A stretch of DNA of 64,000 nucleotides from Neoconidiobolus thromboides FSU 785 (lineage: Eukaryota; Entomophthoromycota; Entomophthoromycetes; Entomophthorales; Neoconidiobolaceae), in NCBI GenBank assembly GCA_025603075.1, contig MU626260.1, forward strand, positions 275,380 through 339,379, given 5' to 3'. The number at the start of each line of letters is the position of its first letter. Position 1 is the first letter of the stretch. This document shows, piece after piece, positions 35,923 through 47,347 of the stretch. The notes under the pieces were generated by a model. That model made no database searches and was not told the origin of the DNA. It worked only from the letters and a program-made list of their open reading frames with translations. Both the position numbers and the translations under genes were made by a program.

Positions 35923-37242
35923 ATGAGCGAAGTACAAGATAAATCTACTGTTGAACTCAAAGTTCAGGAATTGAGAGAACAAGAAACGCCCATTATTGAA
36001 AGCAAAGCCAAAGAGTTAAGCGAGCAAGAGTTAGCTAATTTGAAAGTTGATGTAGTTAAACAATTCGAGTTCTACTTTTCAAAGTATAACTTACCCAGAG
36101 ACAAATACTTAAAGAACGCTATTACTAATGACCCAGATTTTAAAGTTGATGTTGACAAAATCTTAAGCTTTAAAAAAGTAAAGAAATACCAGCCATATAA
36201 GGACTTAGTATTGGAAGCATTGAAGGAATCTAAGACACTAGAAGTAAAAGACGAGAAAATAGGCCCTGTCACAAAGTTTGATTTGGAGGTTGATTTAGAT
36301 GAAATTATTGATCGTAGTATTTATTTAAGAGGTTTTGATAAATCAGAGTATTCTCAATTAGCAGAAGAGCTTCATGAATTCATGGCTGAAAAGATTAAAG
36401 AAGTTGGTTCAGATAATGAAGATGCTCTCCCAGAGGAGCAAATTGCAAGAGTTGATTTGCGTACGTATTTTAATAAAAAAACTAATACCAGAGGGTTTAA
36501 GGTAGTTTGCTTTTTATTCATTTTTTCGGTTTATTAACTTTAGGTTTAGGGTTCTGTCTATATTGAATTTATTGGAAAAAAGTATGCTGATAAGTTTTAT
36601 GAATATTATAAACAAAGGGATCTCAAATTCAAAAATATAAAGTTACAAATATTGACACGGTAATATTTTTTGATTTATATGTAATAAAAAATTAATATAG
36701 CTTTTAGTAAGCAACACGAAACAAAAAGTAAAGTAGCAGACACCTATTCAGGTTTTGAATCATGGACAATAGACGGGTTGAACAGAAAAAACATGTTTCA
36801 AATCACTGGAGTCACTGGACATCTCGATTTTGATCCAGCTATTAAGCTTTTTTATGAAACTATATCTGGAATTAACTATATTGTATTTGGAAAAAATATT
36901 TCTGATGACAATAGCCCAAAAAAGATTTATATCATATTACATGAAGATCGTGATACTGAGGTAGCTATGCAAAACTTCAATTCTGTCAAAAGAAAATTAG
37001 GCTATAAATTAAAATCTACAGATGAAGAAGATGTTGAAGCAACTTTAAAAGCTGAGCCATTAAGCGAAGTTGAATTGAGTTCTACTTATGCACTCCAAGA
37101 TGATTTATTAAAAATGAAAATAGTATGCAATGGTAAAGAATTGCACTCCCCAAATAAGGATTTTAATGGAAAAGGACCTAAAGGTTTAAAGCGTGGAAAC
37201 GGTATTAAATTCTCAAAATCCAAGGCTTTTAGAAAAGCTTAG
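35923..37242 (+). CDS. LHP1: La protein (La motif plus RRM RNA-binding protein)
   Basis: Three exons, 35923-36501, 36550-36659 and 36708-37242, total 1224 nt and 407 residues. The N-terminal La module (about residues 43-125) is clear: VKQFEFYFSKYNLPRDKYLK, then KKVKKYQPYKDLVLEALKES. An RRM follows (SIYLRGFDKS ... RGFKGSVYIEFIGKKYADKF). A C-terminal atypical RRM-like region (ITGVTGHLDFDPAIKLFYET) leads into a Lys-rich tail with a probable nuclear signal (KGPKGLKRGNGIKFSKSKAF). La binds the 3' UUU-OH of RNA polymerase III transcripts such as the tRNAs in this window and stabilises them. Introns 1 and 2 each need the second of two close AG acceptors to keep frame. MITE copy 11 starts 167 bp after the stop. 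Confidence 0.93.
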
Positions 37243-37408
37243 ATGAAATAGTTCCAGAATGAATTATTAATTATAAAATTTTCAAATATCTTTATTGAAT
37301 ATTGTGCTGATGTTTATAGTAATAAAGTATTAAAATAAGATGTGATTCATGTATATGGTTTTTTATTTTAAATTAGTTATTTAATTTGATAAAACGTTTG
37401 AAGATATA

Positions 37409-37508
37409 TGGATGTTTTTTTTTGGTTTCATTACTTTTTCCATTTTTTAAGCCCTATCTGAGCGGAAAAATTGTTAGTAAAATTCTTAAACCTAAAAATA
37501 CATCCCCA
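37409..37508 (-). mobile_element. MITE copy 11
   Basis: TATGGATGT (one G lost) ... ACATCCCCATA; core TTAAGCCCTATCTGAGCGG. Confidence 0.9.
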
Positions 37509-37601
37509 TATTATAAGTAAATAAAAACAAATATTGTGCTTTTTAAATGCAAAAAGTTAAATAAAATCTTGCATGGAGGCTATTTAATTAAAAAAATCAT
37601 A

Positions 37602-37703
37602 TGGGAATGTATTTTTTTATTTAATAATTTTATTAGCAATCTTTCCACTCAAATAGCGCTCAAAAAAATAGAAAAGTAATGAAATCAAAAAGAAACATCC
37701 CCA
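37602..37703 (+). mobile_element. MITE copy 12
   Basis: ATATGGGAATGT ... ACATCCCCATATA; core TCAAATAGCGCTCAAAAAA. Confidence 0.92.
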
Positions 37704-37952
37704 TATATTAAAAAAAATGTTATTTAAAACTTTTTAAACATTGCAGTAATTTTTATTATAATAAATAAATAAGTGAATAATATTAGCTTTCTTATTAGAT
37801 AGTGGTAAATCTTTTAAATATTATAAATAAAAAAATTTAACATTTATTTATAAAAAACTAAAACTATTAAATCATTAAAATTTATTTTAATAGCATAAAA
37901 TAAAACTTATTACAATAGTTTTTAAAAGTTGTCAAATAAAAAGAATTAAATG

Positions 37953-38051
37953 GGGATGTGGGGATGTTTGGCTCCATTACTTTTTCTATTTTTTAAACGC
38001 TATTTAAGCGGAAAAATAGAAAAAGTAATGAAGCCAAAAAAAACATCCCCA
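37953..38051. mobile_element. MITE copy 13, rearranged fold-back form
   Basis: Both halves derive from the same end of the element. GGCTCCATTACTTTTTC (from 37972) and GAAAAAGTAATGAAGCC (to 38035) form a stem of 24 bp with one mismatch around a short core. The outer end is duplicated (TGGGGATGTGGGGATG). Confidence 0.9.
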
Positions 38052-38347
38052 AATTTTATTCATTTATTTTAAAATAAATTTTTAACTAGATATAAACTTT
38101 AATATAAGAAATCTAAAAGTAAATTATAAAATAAGTAATAAAACTAAAATTTAGAAACTAAAAAGGTTGAAATAAAATAACTTAAAGTTAAATCATTAGC
38201 TGAAAATTTTAAATATTAATAATATATGTATTAAAATAATACAAAAGTATTTTTTTAACTTAATTTCTTTATTTTTAATTTCAATTCCAAATAATTATTT
38301 ATAAAATGTTATCAACTTTATTTTTATCTTTATTAATTATAAAAATA

Positions 38348-38443
38348 TGAAAACGTATTTTTGCGTTTAAGAATTTTGCTGAGTTTTTTTTATTTAAGTG
38401 ATGCTTAAGAGCTAAAAAAATAAGGTTAAAAAAACACATTTAT
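38348..38443 (+). mobile_element. Decayed MITE copy
   Basis: TGAAAACGTATTTTTGCG, TTTAAGAATTTTGCT and a scrambled core, ending CACATTTATA; recognisable but eroded. Confidence 0.5.
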
Positions 38444-38486
38444 ACTTTATTGTTTAGTAATTAAAAAAGTTAAATTTGATAAAATA

Positions 38487-38587
38487 TGGGGATGTTTTTT
38501 TTGGTTTCACTGTTTTTTACATTTTCTAAGCGCTATCTGATCAGAAAAATTGGTAGTAAAATTCTTAAACAAAAAAATACATCCTCA
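38487..38587 (-). mobile_element. MITE copy 15
   Basis: ATATGGGGATGT ... ACATCCTCATAT; core TAAGCGCTATCTGATCAG. (Number 14 is the decayed copy at 38348.). Confidence 0.92.
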
Positions 38588-38636
38588 TATTTTAAAATTT
38601 AAAATATTATATTTATATTGATTTATTATCATAAAT

Positions 38637-38833
38637 TGTTAAGCTTATGCTGAAAGGTTTTACTTTTGATAAAGCAAATTGGTAAATATTTGGCTTCAAA
38701 TTACCACAAACTTGGTCACAATAAAGTTCCAAAGCTGTAATTAAGAATGATTCTTTGCTTGATATTTAGGTGCATATCTTTTTGTTTATTAAAGATGTAT
38801 TTTGTTTAACAAGTAAAACCTTTCAGCATAAAT
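38637..38833. mobile_element. Second TIR element, about 197 bp, non-coding
   Basis: Left end GTTAAGCTTATGCTGAAAGG and right end, read in reverse, GTTAAATTTATGCTGAAAGG; both continue TTTTACTT. This gives inverted repeats of about 28 bp with two mismatches. The interior is AT-rich and non-coding. Unrelated to the TGGGGATG family. Target duplication not clear. Confidence 0.6.
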
Positions 38834-39569
38834 TTAACGACCTATATCAATCTTTTGTTTCATATATTATGGTCAGGTATTTCCAACAGTGATATCTAAC
38901 AAGTGTATAGTTCCCGAATACAACCATTAGAATATTATGTCATTTTAGTGATTATAAGTTTATTTTTAATCAACACCATTACATGAAAATAAAATTGTTA
39001 TAATAATTTTAAACAAATGAACCTAATTATTCCAATGTATGTTGGCTATATTAAATTATTTTTAGTTAATCTCATGTTTAAATGAGCATTTTAGTAATTT
39101 TCTAATTCATTGAAATTTTGAACTATATGAATCCCATAATTTGCTACCAATTCATATCTACCCCTAGTTTATTGTTATTAGTTGTACGGCCTATTTAAAT
39201 TTATTAAATAATTTATTCCTACAATAATTCATTACAATTTGCTAGTTGTCATGCAGTGCATATGATTGGCTTTATTAAATAAGACCGTTGGTTTTATTTG
39301 CTAAAAAGCCAAGTTGAGAAACTATTGGCTCAGCCGAGGGGCTAGAAAGTATTAAATATGATTTAAAATAAGATAAGTTCTGGTTACCTTCTCCATAGAA
39401 ATTGTCAGCACATTGACCAAAGATTGATACTAGGCTAGAATTAGTAACCTTATTTTGGATAAGCTGCACAGTGCCATATATATTTTATAATTTATACTCG
39501 TTCAGTTATAGTTGTTTATAGATCCTTTTATATTATTCTTTTTATTATATATTATATTTCAACATAGAA

Positions 39570-40652
39570 ATGTCCCTCAACGATAGTGATTTTACTTCAG
39601 ATGCTTCAGACTTCCCTTTAACACCGGAATCCTCTTCCTCTGTAAGGGGGGCTCTAGAAAGCATAAACAGACATTGTAGTGAGAATTCAAATAAAATACA
39701 ACTAAATGCAGTAATAAGTCAAGGAACAACACATTTAGATCAAAATAAACTAAATGAAAGTGAGTTAAACTTTTTAAATCAGTCTGGCTTGAACGACGAC
39801 TTTTTTAATAATTTAATTTGCTGTGGCTTAACAATAACCAATTATAAAAATATGGTCGAACATTATGAGGAATACCATACACCAACAAGAGATAAGGATG
39901 GAAACTTGATTAATTATACATCACAAACTATGGATGAAGTGTTACCACAAACCAGAAGCTACTCCCAACTGTTAGCTAGTACTTCGATACCAATTGCTGA
40001 AATGCCATCCCTTGAGTTTTCTTTGGATGATTGCAATGAACAGATGATGGATAACTTTCGTCAAACTTATGGTGAGCACCACTTAAGCTTATGGAACCTT
40101 GCTGAGCAGGCGAGAAATAATCCAAATATATTTTACACAGCTTTAGAGCAATTGCAGCTTAAAGACAAGAATGTAGATTCTAATGATTGTATTATGTCAT
40201 CTACTTCTCCTAGTGAGCCACCAACGCAAATAGGGGATGATTTGGAAGAGTATGAGATGGAGTATCAAGCGGGATGCAATGAAGATGGTAAAGTTTATAA
40301 ATGTCCTACAGAAGGCTGCACCAAAATATATAAAAACCCCAATGGATTGAAGTATCATATCAATCGAGGACGCTGCAGTACCAAATCGAATCAAGACAGT
40401 GAAAAACCATACAAATGTCAAGTTAAAGGATGTTTTCACTCTTATAAAAATTCGAATGGACTGAAGTACCATATGCAACATTCTCATCAAGAATTAATTC
40501 CAAATGTTTCTAGCAATCATATGGAGGACTTGTCAGTTAATCCCTCTCTCCTAGCTTTACATTTCCGTAATATGGATCCTAATTTGTTAAACTTAATTTA
40601 TCAGTTTCAGAATGTACCTGAAGATAATACAATAAACGAAAAACAGCTTTAA
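39570..40652 (+). CDS. C2H2 zinc-finger factor of the Sfp1/JAZF type
   Basis: Single-exon 360-residue protein. An N-terminal incomplete finger, NNLICCGLTITNYKNMVEHY followed by EEYH, is the hallmark first motif of this family. Residues ~240-310 carry two fingers, CPTEGCTKIYKNPNGLKYHI (Cys245) and CQVKGCFHSYKNSNGLKYHM (Cys283), with the family-typical YKN-x-NGLKYH helix. Between them lie a Ser-rich region and an acidic block (DDLEEYEMEYQAG). In yeast, Sfp1 is a TORC1- and PKA-responsive activator of ribosome-biogenesis and ribosomal-protein genes; a similar role here is inference. The short Leu/Asn-rich tail has no domain. Confidence 0.85.
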   Translation: MSLNDSDFTSDASDFPLTPESSSSVRGALESINRHCSENSNKIQLNAVISQGTTHLDQNKLNESELNFLNQSGLNDDFFNNLICCGLTITNYKNMVEHYEEYHTPTRDKDGNLINYTSQTMDEVLPQTRSYSQLLASTSIPIAEMPSLEFSLDDCNEQMMDNFRQTYGEHHLSLWNLAEQARNNPNIFYTALEQLQLKDKNVDSNDCIMSSTSPSEPPTQIGDDLEEYEMEYQAGCNEDGKVYKCPTEGCTKIYKNPNGLKYHINRGRCSTKSNQDSEKPYKCQVKGCFHSYKNSNGLKYHMQHSHQELIPNVSSNHMEDLSVNPSLLALHFRNMDPNLLNLIYQFQNVPEDNTINEKQL

Positions 40653-40887
40653 AATAGTATTTTTATTTATTTATTAAGATAGAGTGTTTATTATTGAAAT
40701 AAAATTATTATTATTACTTTTTTAAAATTGTATGTAGTTACTTTTGAATTTTTTTATCAAAGTTGTGTTTTTGGATTTTGTCCAAACTAAATTTGTGTTT
40801 AATAAATTACCAAATATGAAACGTAATCAAAATTTATAAAACAAGAAATCAAAAACACAAGTGTGGGGTAACATTTATGTTAAAAAG

Positions 40888-40895
40888 TATAAAAG
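40888..40895 (+). promoter_or_regulatory. TATA-like box of the GDSL esterase gene
   Basis: TATAAAAG 48 nt before the ATG at 40943. Confidence 0.45.
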
Positions 40896-40942
40896 ATGTA
40901 AACAAAGGCTAAAGTAAATCATTTTTTTACTAGAAGTACAGT

Positions 40943-42108
40943 ATGCTAAATTCGCTCAACTATTTATTTTTCCTATTTAATATAATTCCAAGTATTCAAT
41001 GTAAATTTAAAGAGTTTATAGTGATGGGAGATTCTTGGTCTGATGGTGGTAACTTTTATTATTTATTAAATAAAACTTTACCTCCACCATACAACTTTGA
41101 AAACCGATTTTCTAATGGACCATTATGGGTCGATGTCATTCATCAATATTTGGGGGATGTAAAACAAATCAACTTTGCTTATGCCAATGCTACCTCTAGT
41201 AGTCAATACCGGAATAGTAAGTTAACGGGTGGTTGTTTTGAAGCTATTTACTTAATTTTATAGATACTGTGCCAGGCGCTATTCAACAAGCCGATTCAGT
41301 TAAAAGATACTTAAATTTAGAGTGGCCAAAAAAAGAACAAAGAAAAGATATATTAGTTTCATTTTATTTTGGTGGCAGTGATTATTCCTTGGGTTTTGCG
41401 TCTCCAGATTTAGTTAATGAAAATTATAAAGTGGCAATCGAACTTTTAATAGAGAATGGTATACAACATTTCCTTTTACCAAAATCATTTAATGTGCCTA
41501 TGATTCCTCATACCAAGTATTTAGATCCTTATAGACTTAAACTTTATTTTTATATCTTTAGATTACATTTAATCTTTTTTGACTTTTTATTAAGGGATTT
41601 AAAAGCTAGTCATCCTAATGTGCATTTTTATACTGTAGATTTTGACGGTAACTTTTAATTTTAACTAATATTTAATAACTCATATCTCAAAACTTTTCAT
41701 ATAGAAATATTTAAAACAATAATTAAAACCCCACCAAAAGAAATCCAAAAAACTGGAGGTTATAATTTAACTCACCCATGTACTTTATACGAAGAAGAAT
41801 CTACAAACTGTTCAAATCCAACAAGTTATTTTTTTTGGGATTTGGGGCATGGAAGTAAGCGTATACAAAGAGTTATGGGTGAAGAAATGGTTAAAGTTAT
41901 GCAGTTAGCTCAACCCAGATACTTTAAAAAAGATTTTAAATTGAATTGGGGTTATCGATGGGAGCTTGATAGGTTTGGAATCTTCGAAAGTAGCTGTGAT
42001 AGTGAAGAAATGCCTAGTCATCATATTATGGATGATGATTACCTTGTTTCTTTAAAACATGTTAGAGATTTAGTAACTTTAAGTATTCTCCATAATGAAT
42101 ACAATTAA
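40943..42108 (+). CDS. Secreted GDSL/SGNH-family esterase
   Basis: Three exons, 40943-41216, 41264-41647 and 41705-42108, total 1062 nt and 353 residues. A signal peptide (MLNSLNYLFFLFNIIPSIQC) precedes the catalytic block I, VMGDSWSDGGN, with nucleophile Ser31. FSNGPLWVDVIHQYLG follows, as in fungal GDSL lipase/acylhydrolases. Block III, normally G-x-N-D, reads FGGSDYS, so the usual oxyanion Asn is replaced by Ser130. Block V has FFWDLGHGS with Asp265 and His268. The C-terminal ~75 residues (after about 280) extend beyond the usual catalytic domain. Likely an extracellular ester hydrolase acting on lipid or acetylated polysaccharide; substrate unknown. Confidence 0.85.
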
Positions 42109-42300
42109 ATATGTTATATTAAATAAAAAGAACATTCATTTTTATTTTGACTTTATTTATAAAATTTAATAAAGGTAATTTTCCAAAAATATTAAAATTA
42201 AAAATTTGGTATATTGCAAAGAAAGCTGATGAGTTAATAGATATAATTTAACATACTATAAATAGAATAGTTAAAGAGTTTAAGAAGTTCCGATACTGAT

Positions 42301-45300
42301 TTATAAGAACCCAGATTCATGAAGCAATCTTGCTATCTTTTCATCATCTCTTTCCCTTGGTTCTAGTTTTAATGAAATATCATATAATACGGTCATATCT
42401 GAAGTTTCTTCTATGCTCTTCAATATATATTCTTGAATCTCTGCAACTGAATCTAGCGAATAAGGGGAATTTTGGAATTGTTGAATTTCTCTTATAGTTT
42501 CAGCAGTTTTGGCTTGTTTAGAAAAGTTGATCAAATGAGGAGCTGATGGTAAGTAATCTGGATTACCATCATCATTGAATGTAAGATCAGTAAGATACAA
42601 TCCAAGGAAAGGCACACATGGTGGATCAACGGAGTGTAACAACTCTCTATACTTTGCAAAGTTACGAGATGTATCCATTAAAGCTTTATAATGTTCAAAC
42701 AGATGTACAGTTTTTACTGGTACTAAATCCCAAGTACGTTTCAATCGAAACACGGGTGCTACTGTAAATCCAGCTATAATGGCCATCATCGTATTGTAAT
42801 TGTTTAGTTGAAAAGCTTTATCCATAACATTGATGAAATGCTTGATTACCATTGTACGTTTCTTTACATCCTTTCTCATTAAAACAGCATCTGCTACCCA
42901 ACGTGTGACTTTATTAGACATGTCAGTCATTATCTTTACATAGCCATTAGCATCTTTACGACTCCAAGCTTTATTGAGGAATTCGGTAGGTTTAATTTTG
43001 TTATAATTGTTAGAATCAATAATTGTAAGTTGACGTGCAATTTCTAATGGATCAAGGTCCAAAAGTTTAAGTTTGTTCATATTTTTAGGAAGGATAGGAG
43101 GTGGAGCAGTACGTGCATTTAAGATCATTTTACGAAGAGCAACATCACTCGATTCTCTACGCTTAGAAATAAGTTGAACGATAAGAGAAGCTGGTTTAGG
43201 CATCACTTCATTCATAGTTGTACAGGCAAATTGTCTTAAATTTTCAAGGCCAACTTGATCTTCTCCTTCGTTGTAATATGTTTCCAACCATATTTTCATA
43301 ATGTTAAATACTCTTAATCGAACTGGTGTTAGTTTTTTTTCGGACCAAAGCTCTTGTTCATCTGGTTGAAGTCCATTTGGGCATTGTAAATTGAATCTTC
43401 TAAATAACAAATCAAAAAATTCGACAGTTGTTGTAAATGAGCGATAGGTTAGTAAAAAGGTAGCAATAAATGAAGTATCAAGGGTATCATGAGATGTAAG
43501 GCGCTCTACTAATGAAACTACAGTACCTCCTTTAACAACGTTATCTACAATTATAATACTATCATCTTGATAAGTATGCTCCAAGAACCATGGTTTCTCC
43601 ATATGGCGTATGGATCTAGCTCTTGTTGGAGACATAGCTCCCATATCAGAATACATAATGGATCCCTCAGCTCCATCATTAGAATTGTTTGATTTTACAG
43701 AGTGAGAAATAGAATGGCGAGTAGTATGATTTTGAGTTCTAGAATTAGGTGTTAAGTTTTCTACATTACCATTTGGATACATTAAACGTGGGAAAGTTTC
43801 CATGGATTGTGCAGAGCGTATATTAGGAGATGGTGAAGACATTGATCTTTGTCCTCTTTCAAGTGGTATCATAGGTTTATATTCACCCATTCCATTAAAT
43901 TGATCTGGCCTTATAATACCATTGGTTAAACCATTAATATTATAAAAGGACATGGAAATGGCTCTACGAGGACGGAATTTTAATAACATTTCAATGGATT
44001 TAGAACCAGAATCATTATTGAGACTAGTTTCTATACGGTCAACTTCTTTCTTTAATTGTAGGTATTCATATTGGTCCCTTTCTTCCTGAAGAAACTTAGC
44101 TCCAATAAGTATCTTATAAGTTAAACATTCAAGTTCAGCAGTGGCTTTACGAATCTTTTCTAATCTAGCTTCAATATTTTTTAGTCTAGATGCGCCTTGA
44201 GCAGTAACAGTGAGTAAACCGGTTTGTTCATATAATGACTGAAGGTATCCATTAAAATTGACAACCATTTTTTCTGGAGAATCAGAAAAATTTAAAGTGC
44301 TAACTGGAACTAAAAATTCACCAGTATGTAAAATAATTCTCTTTATACATTTAGCAAGCTTTAAGCTATCTTCTAGATCCTCATTCCTGGCATTGTTAAG
44401 ATAAAGGACATCAGTTGATATTTTTAACACAATTTCACCTAGCTTTTCAAAAAGATCAGTTACTTCTTCTGAAGTACTGTCTGGTGCTTCTGAGTCTTCT
44501 TGTGGTTTAACTCTTATCCCATTTTCTTGTGCTGTTGTTACAAAATGACGAACAGTGAGTAATATATCATTTGATAAACTTTGGAGGTTATTAAGGGCAT
44601 CAGGTGATGGCCAAATAGATGAAGCCATTCTAGAAGCTAAAACCAACTTTCCTAAAGTTTTTAAAAGATGGGAATGATGTGCTTTTAATAAAGCATGTGA
44701 GTTTAAAATGGAATAATCTTGTTCAGTGATTCCAGCAGAAGCTAAAAGTTTTTGAATGGATTTAACAATGCAATTGGTATGATAAACATAATCCCACTTT
44801 AACTTATTTTTTATCGAATGATTCAAACGATGAACAGACAACACTATTGATGAAGTTACTGAAGCCCATGATAATTCTGAAGAATCAGCATCTAATGAAG
44901 ATACAAATCCTGATGGTCGACGTGCTCGACGTGGTTGTGGATCAAATAATGGATCTGCAATTGTATCACTATCATCTGAAGCATCTGAGCTTTCAGAAAT
45001 TGAAGAATTCCTTGAAGAAGCTATTCGAGAAATTGGTTTTGGCTAATAATTATGATTAGCTATTTAAATGTATTTGTATTGGTTTAATTTACCAAAATTC
45101 TAGCATTACTATCTTGGCATGGAAACTCCCAGGAAATGATATCATTAATGAAATTAAAATAATATTGTTTACCACTCATATCGCTAGTGACACCCCAATA
45201 AGGGGGTAATAATTTTGTTGGATCAGGTAATTCTATATACTAAAATACTTAGATATTAACAATAAAAATAAATGAATATTTACTTGACGAGGTATTATTT

Positions 45301-45801
45301 CATTATACAAAGTTTGAAATATCTGTAAGCGCCAAGATTCTGTTGGATGAAGCGCAAGAAATTCTAAACCTTCATCAAGTTGAAATGACATATCTTCTTC
45401 TTCTTCCATATGGCTTGAAAGGAAACTTTTTGGTGGTAAGATGGACTCTTCATCATTGAAACTTACATTGCTGCTTTTCCTTTCGTTTAAAATGGAACCT
45501 GGGCCATTTCTTTTATTCATTGTTGTTTCGGAAAATTTTAACTCGTTTACCTTTAAAAAGTTAGAGTAATGAACTAGTTAGTACTATTTTTTCTTACTTT
45601 ATCATGATACTCTCTTTCTTCTTCAATAGTTAAACCCATAACATATTGTGGTGGAAATAAACCAGTGCGATCATCCATTTTACCTTCCCACCAACCAGAC
45701 TCTTCATGAGAAGTTACTTGAAATATATCACCTTGACGGAAAGTAAGTAAAGAAGTATCTTCAGATATATGATCACATAGAGCTTTTACAATTTGCGCCA
45801 T
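42301..45801 (-). CDS. Cdc25-type Ras guanine nucleotide exchange factor with SH3 and WW domains
   Basis: Four exons, 45598-45801, 45284-45550, 45093-45239 and 42301-45042, all in phase 0, give about 1119 residues. In order: an SH3 domain (residues ~4-58: VKALCDHISEDTSLLTFRQG ... GWWEGKMDDRTGLFPPQYV); a WW-like domain encoded by exon 3 (~168-198: LPPYWGVTSDMSGKQYYFNF ... ISWEFP); a Ser-rich linker; a long helical region; the RasGEF N-terminal module (~697-830, VKGGTVVSLVERLTS); and the catalytic RasGEF domain (~862-1100, LDLDPLEIARQLTIIDSNNY ... PCVPFLGLYLTDLTF). It would load Ras with GTP upstream of cAMP-PKA or MAPK signalling. The large last exon opens at 45042, not at the later in-frame leucine. 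Confidence 0.93.
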
Positions 45802-47130
45802 GTTTTTAATATTTAATTTTAATCAACTGTAAAATAAAAAATTAGAAGTTATAAAGAAACCAAAGATTAATAAAATTTTAAATAAATTAAAACATACATT
45901 GATGAGTTATTTAAAGGGATTTGAAGCTAAACGAAAGTTATAAATTAATAAGTTTGAGAAAATACAAAGTATTTACTTTAGTTTTCAAAAAAGATCAATT
46001 AGAATATATACATTTTTTTAATGTTAAATTTATTGGATTAAATTCTAAATTTCTTTATTTTGATTAGTATTGATTCTCTTAATTGTCTTATTATTAAATG
46101 CCAGCTAAATTTATCCGAGAGGTAAAAATTTATGCCACATACGATATACAAATTGGAACCCTATTAATGCTAATATAAAAATATTGGTTCTCTTGATGTT
46201 TTAATAAAATAGCCTGATAGAAAATTAAATGAGAATGATTGGTCAAATTAAGGTTGGAATTTTATTTAATTCTTCTCGAAATTGTATTTGTCTTTGGTAA
46301 ATATTTCCTATTCCATTCAAATGAGAGGTAAAAATATAGATATACTTTAATAAGATTTAGGCTAAGAGGACCATAAGTTGTTGAAAGGTTTGTGTGATAT
46401 ATTATTTATTATAAACATTGAAGGATTTTTTTGAAACAATCATATAATAAAGCCACAGATTGCGAACTTTGGTCATAATTATTAAACATTTGATAAATAC
46501 GGTATAGTTTTATAAAATATGGTTTAAATGAATTAAAATTAACTTTAAGATAAAGTTTTAAATCTATAACTTGATATATTAATATCTATATCAGATATCA
46601 TATTGAGAGTCTTCCATAAAGTTTACTTTAGTATTTAGTATATTGTATATCCTTAATAGCAAACTAATAAAAGCATGACAATGTTATGTAAATTGACATC
46701 TTTGAATGTTTGAGAATATTAAATTCGCTCAAAAATTGGTAGATTGGGTTATTATTTGGAATATTCATTTGGAGATGATTTTTTTGGTTTCATTACTTTT
46801 TCCATTTTCTAAGCGTTATTTTAGTGGAAAGATTGGTAGTGAAATTCTCAAACAAAAAAATACATCCCGTTTTTTACTTTAAACATTTTATGTAAAAATC
46901 ATAATTTATTTTACTTTTAAAAGATTCAACTCAATTAATCTTTAATATTTACTTTGAAAAATTATATTTATACAAAAAAAATCAAAAAATCAAAAAATCA
47001 AAAAGGATTAAATAATTTTAATCTAAAATTAGTATCTTATTTAGTAAATAAAATATGAGCTTAAATCATAGAATATAAAAAAAATTATATGTAAAAAACT
47101 AGGAGGAATCTCAATGACTGAAAATAAATA
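45802..47130. other. Intergenic with MITE copy 16
   Basis: Promoter side of the RasGEF gene. Contains MITE copy 16. No gene seen. A short (ATCAAAAA)3-like run lies near 46981-47003. Confidence 0.5.
46770..46869 (-). mobile_element. MITE copy 16
   Basis: TGGAGATGA ... ACATCCCG; GGTTTCATTACTTTTTCC and core TAAGCGTTATTTTAGTGG. Confidence 0.88.
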
Positions 47131-47203
47131 GCCTGGCTAGCTCAATCGGCAGAGCGTGAGACTCTTAATCTCAAGGTTGCGGGTTCGACCCCCGCGTTGG
47201 GCT
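47131..47203 (+). tRNA. tRNA-Lys (CTT)
   Basis: Complete 73-nt cloverleaf. Acceptor GCCTGGC/GTTGGGC with G-T pairs, D arm TAGCTCAATCGGCAGAGC, anticodon stem GAGAC/ATCTC around CTT, T arm GCGGG-TTCGACC-CCCGC. Confidence 0.97.
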
Positions 47204-47261
47204 TTATACAATTTTTCATCTGTATTAGCTTTTTTGCCTAAAACATACATATAACCAAATA

Positions 47262-47347
47262 TGTAGCTTTTTTTTGATTTCACTATTTTCCATTTTAGAA
47301 ACATTACTAAGTGGAAAAATTATTAATAAAGTTTAAAAGACATCCTT
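47262..47347 (-). mobile_element. Decayed MITE copy
   Basis: TGTAGCTTTTTTTTGATTTC, ACTATTTTCCATTTTAGAAAC and AAGACATCC; shorter and eroded. Confidence 0.5.

Larger units (their letters stand above)
37243..39569. other. Repeat-dense intergenic region
   Basis: Four clear MITE copies plus one decayed copy and a separate inverted-repeat element (38637-38833) within about 1.4 kb, listed separately. The open frame at 39275-39469 (minus) has no recognised relative and was not called. Confidence 0.6.

Noticed and set aside
39275-39469. Minus-strand open frame MQLIQNKVTNSS...
   Set aside because: No family resemblance. A GTAACC donor-like site inside could make it an exon, but no partner exon was found.
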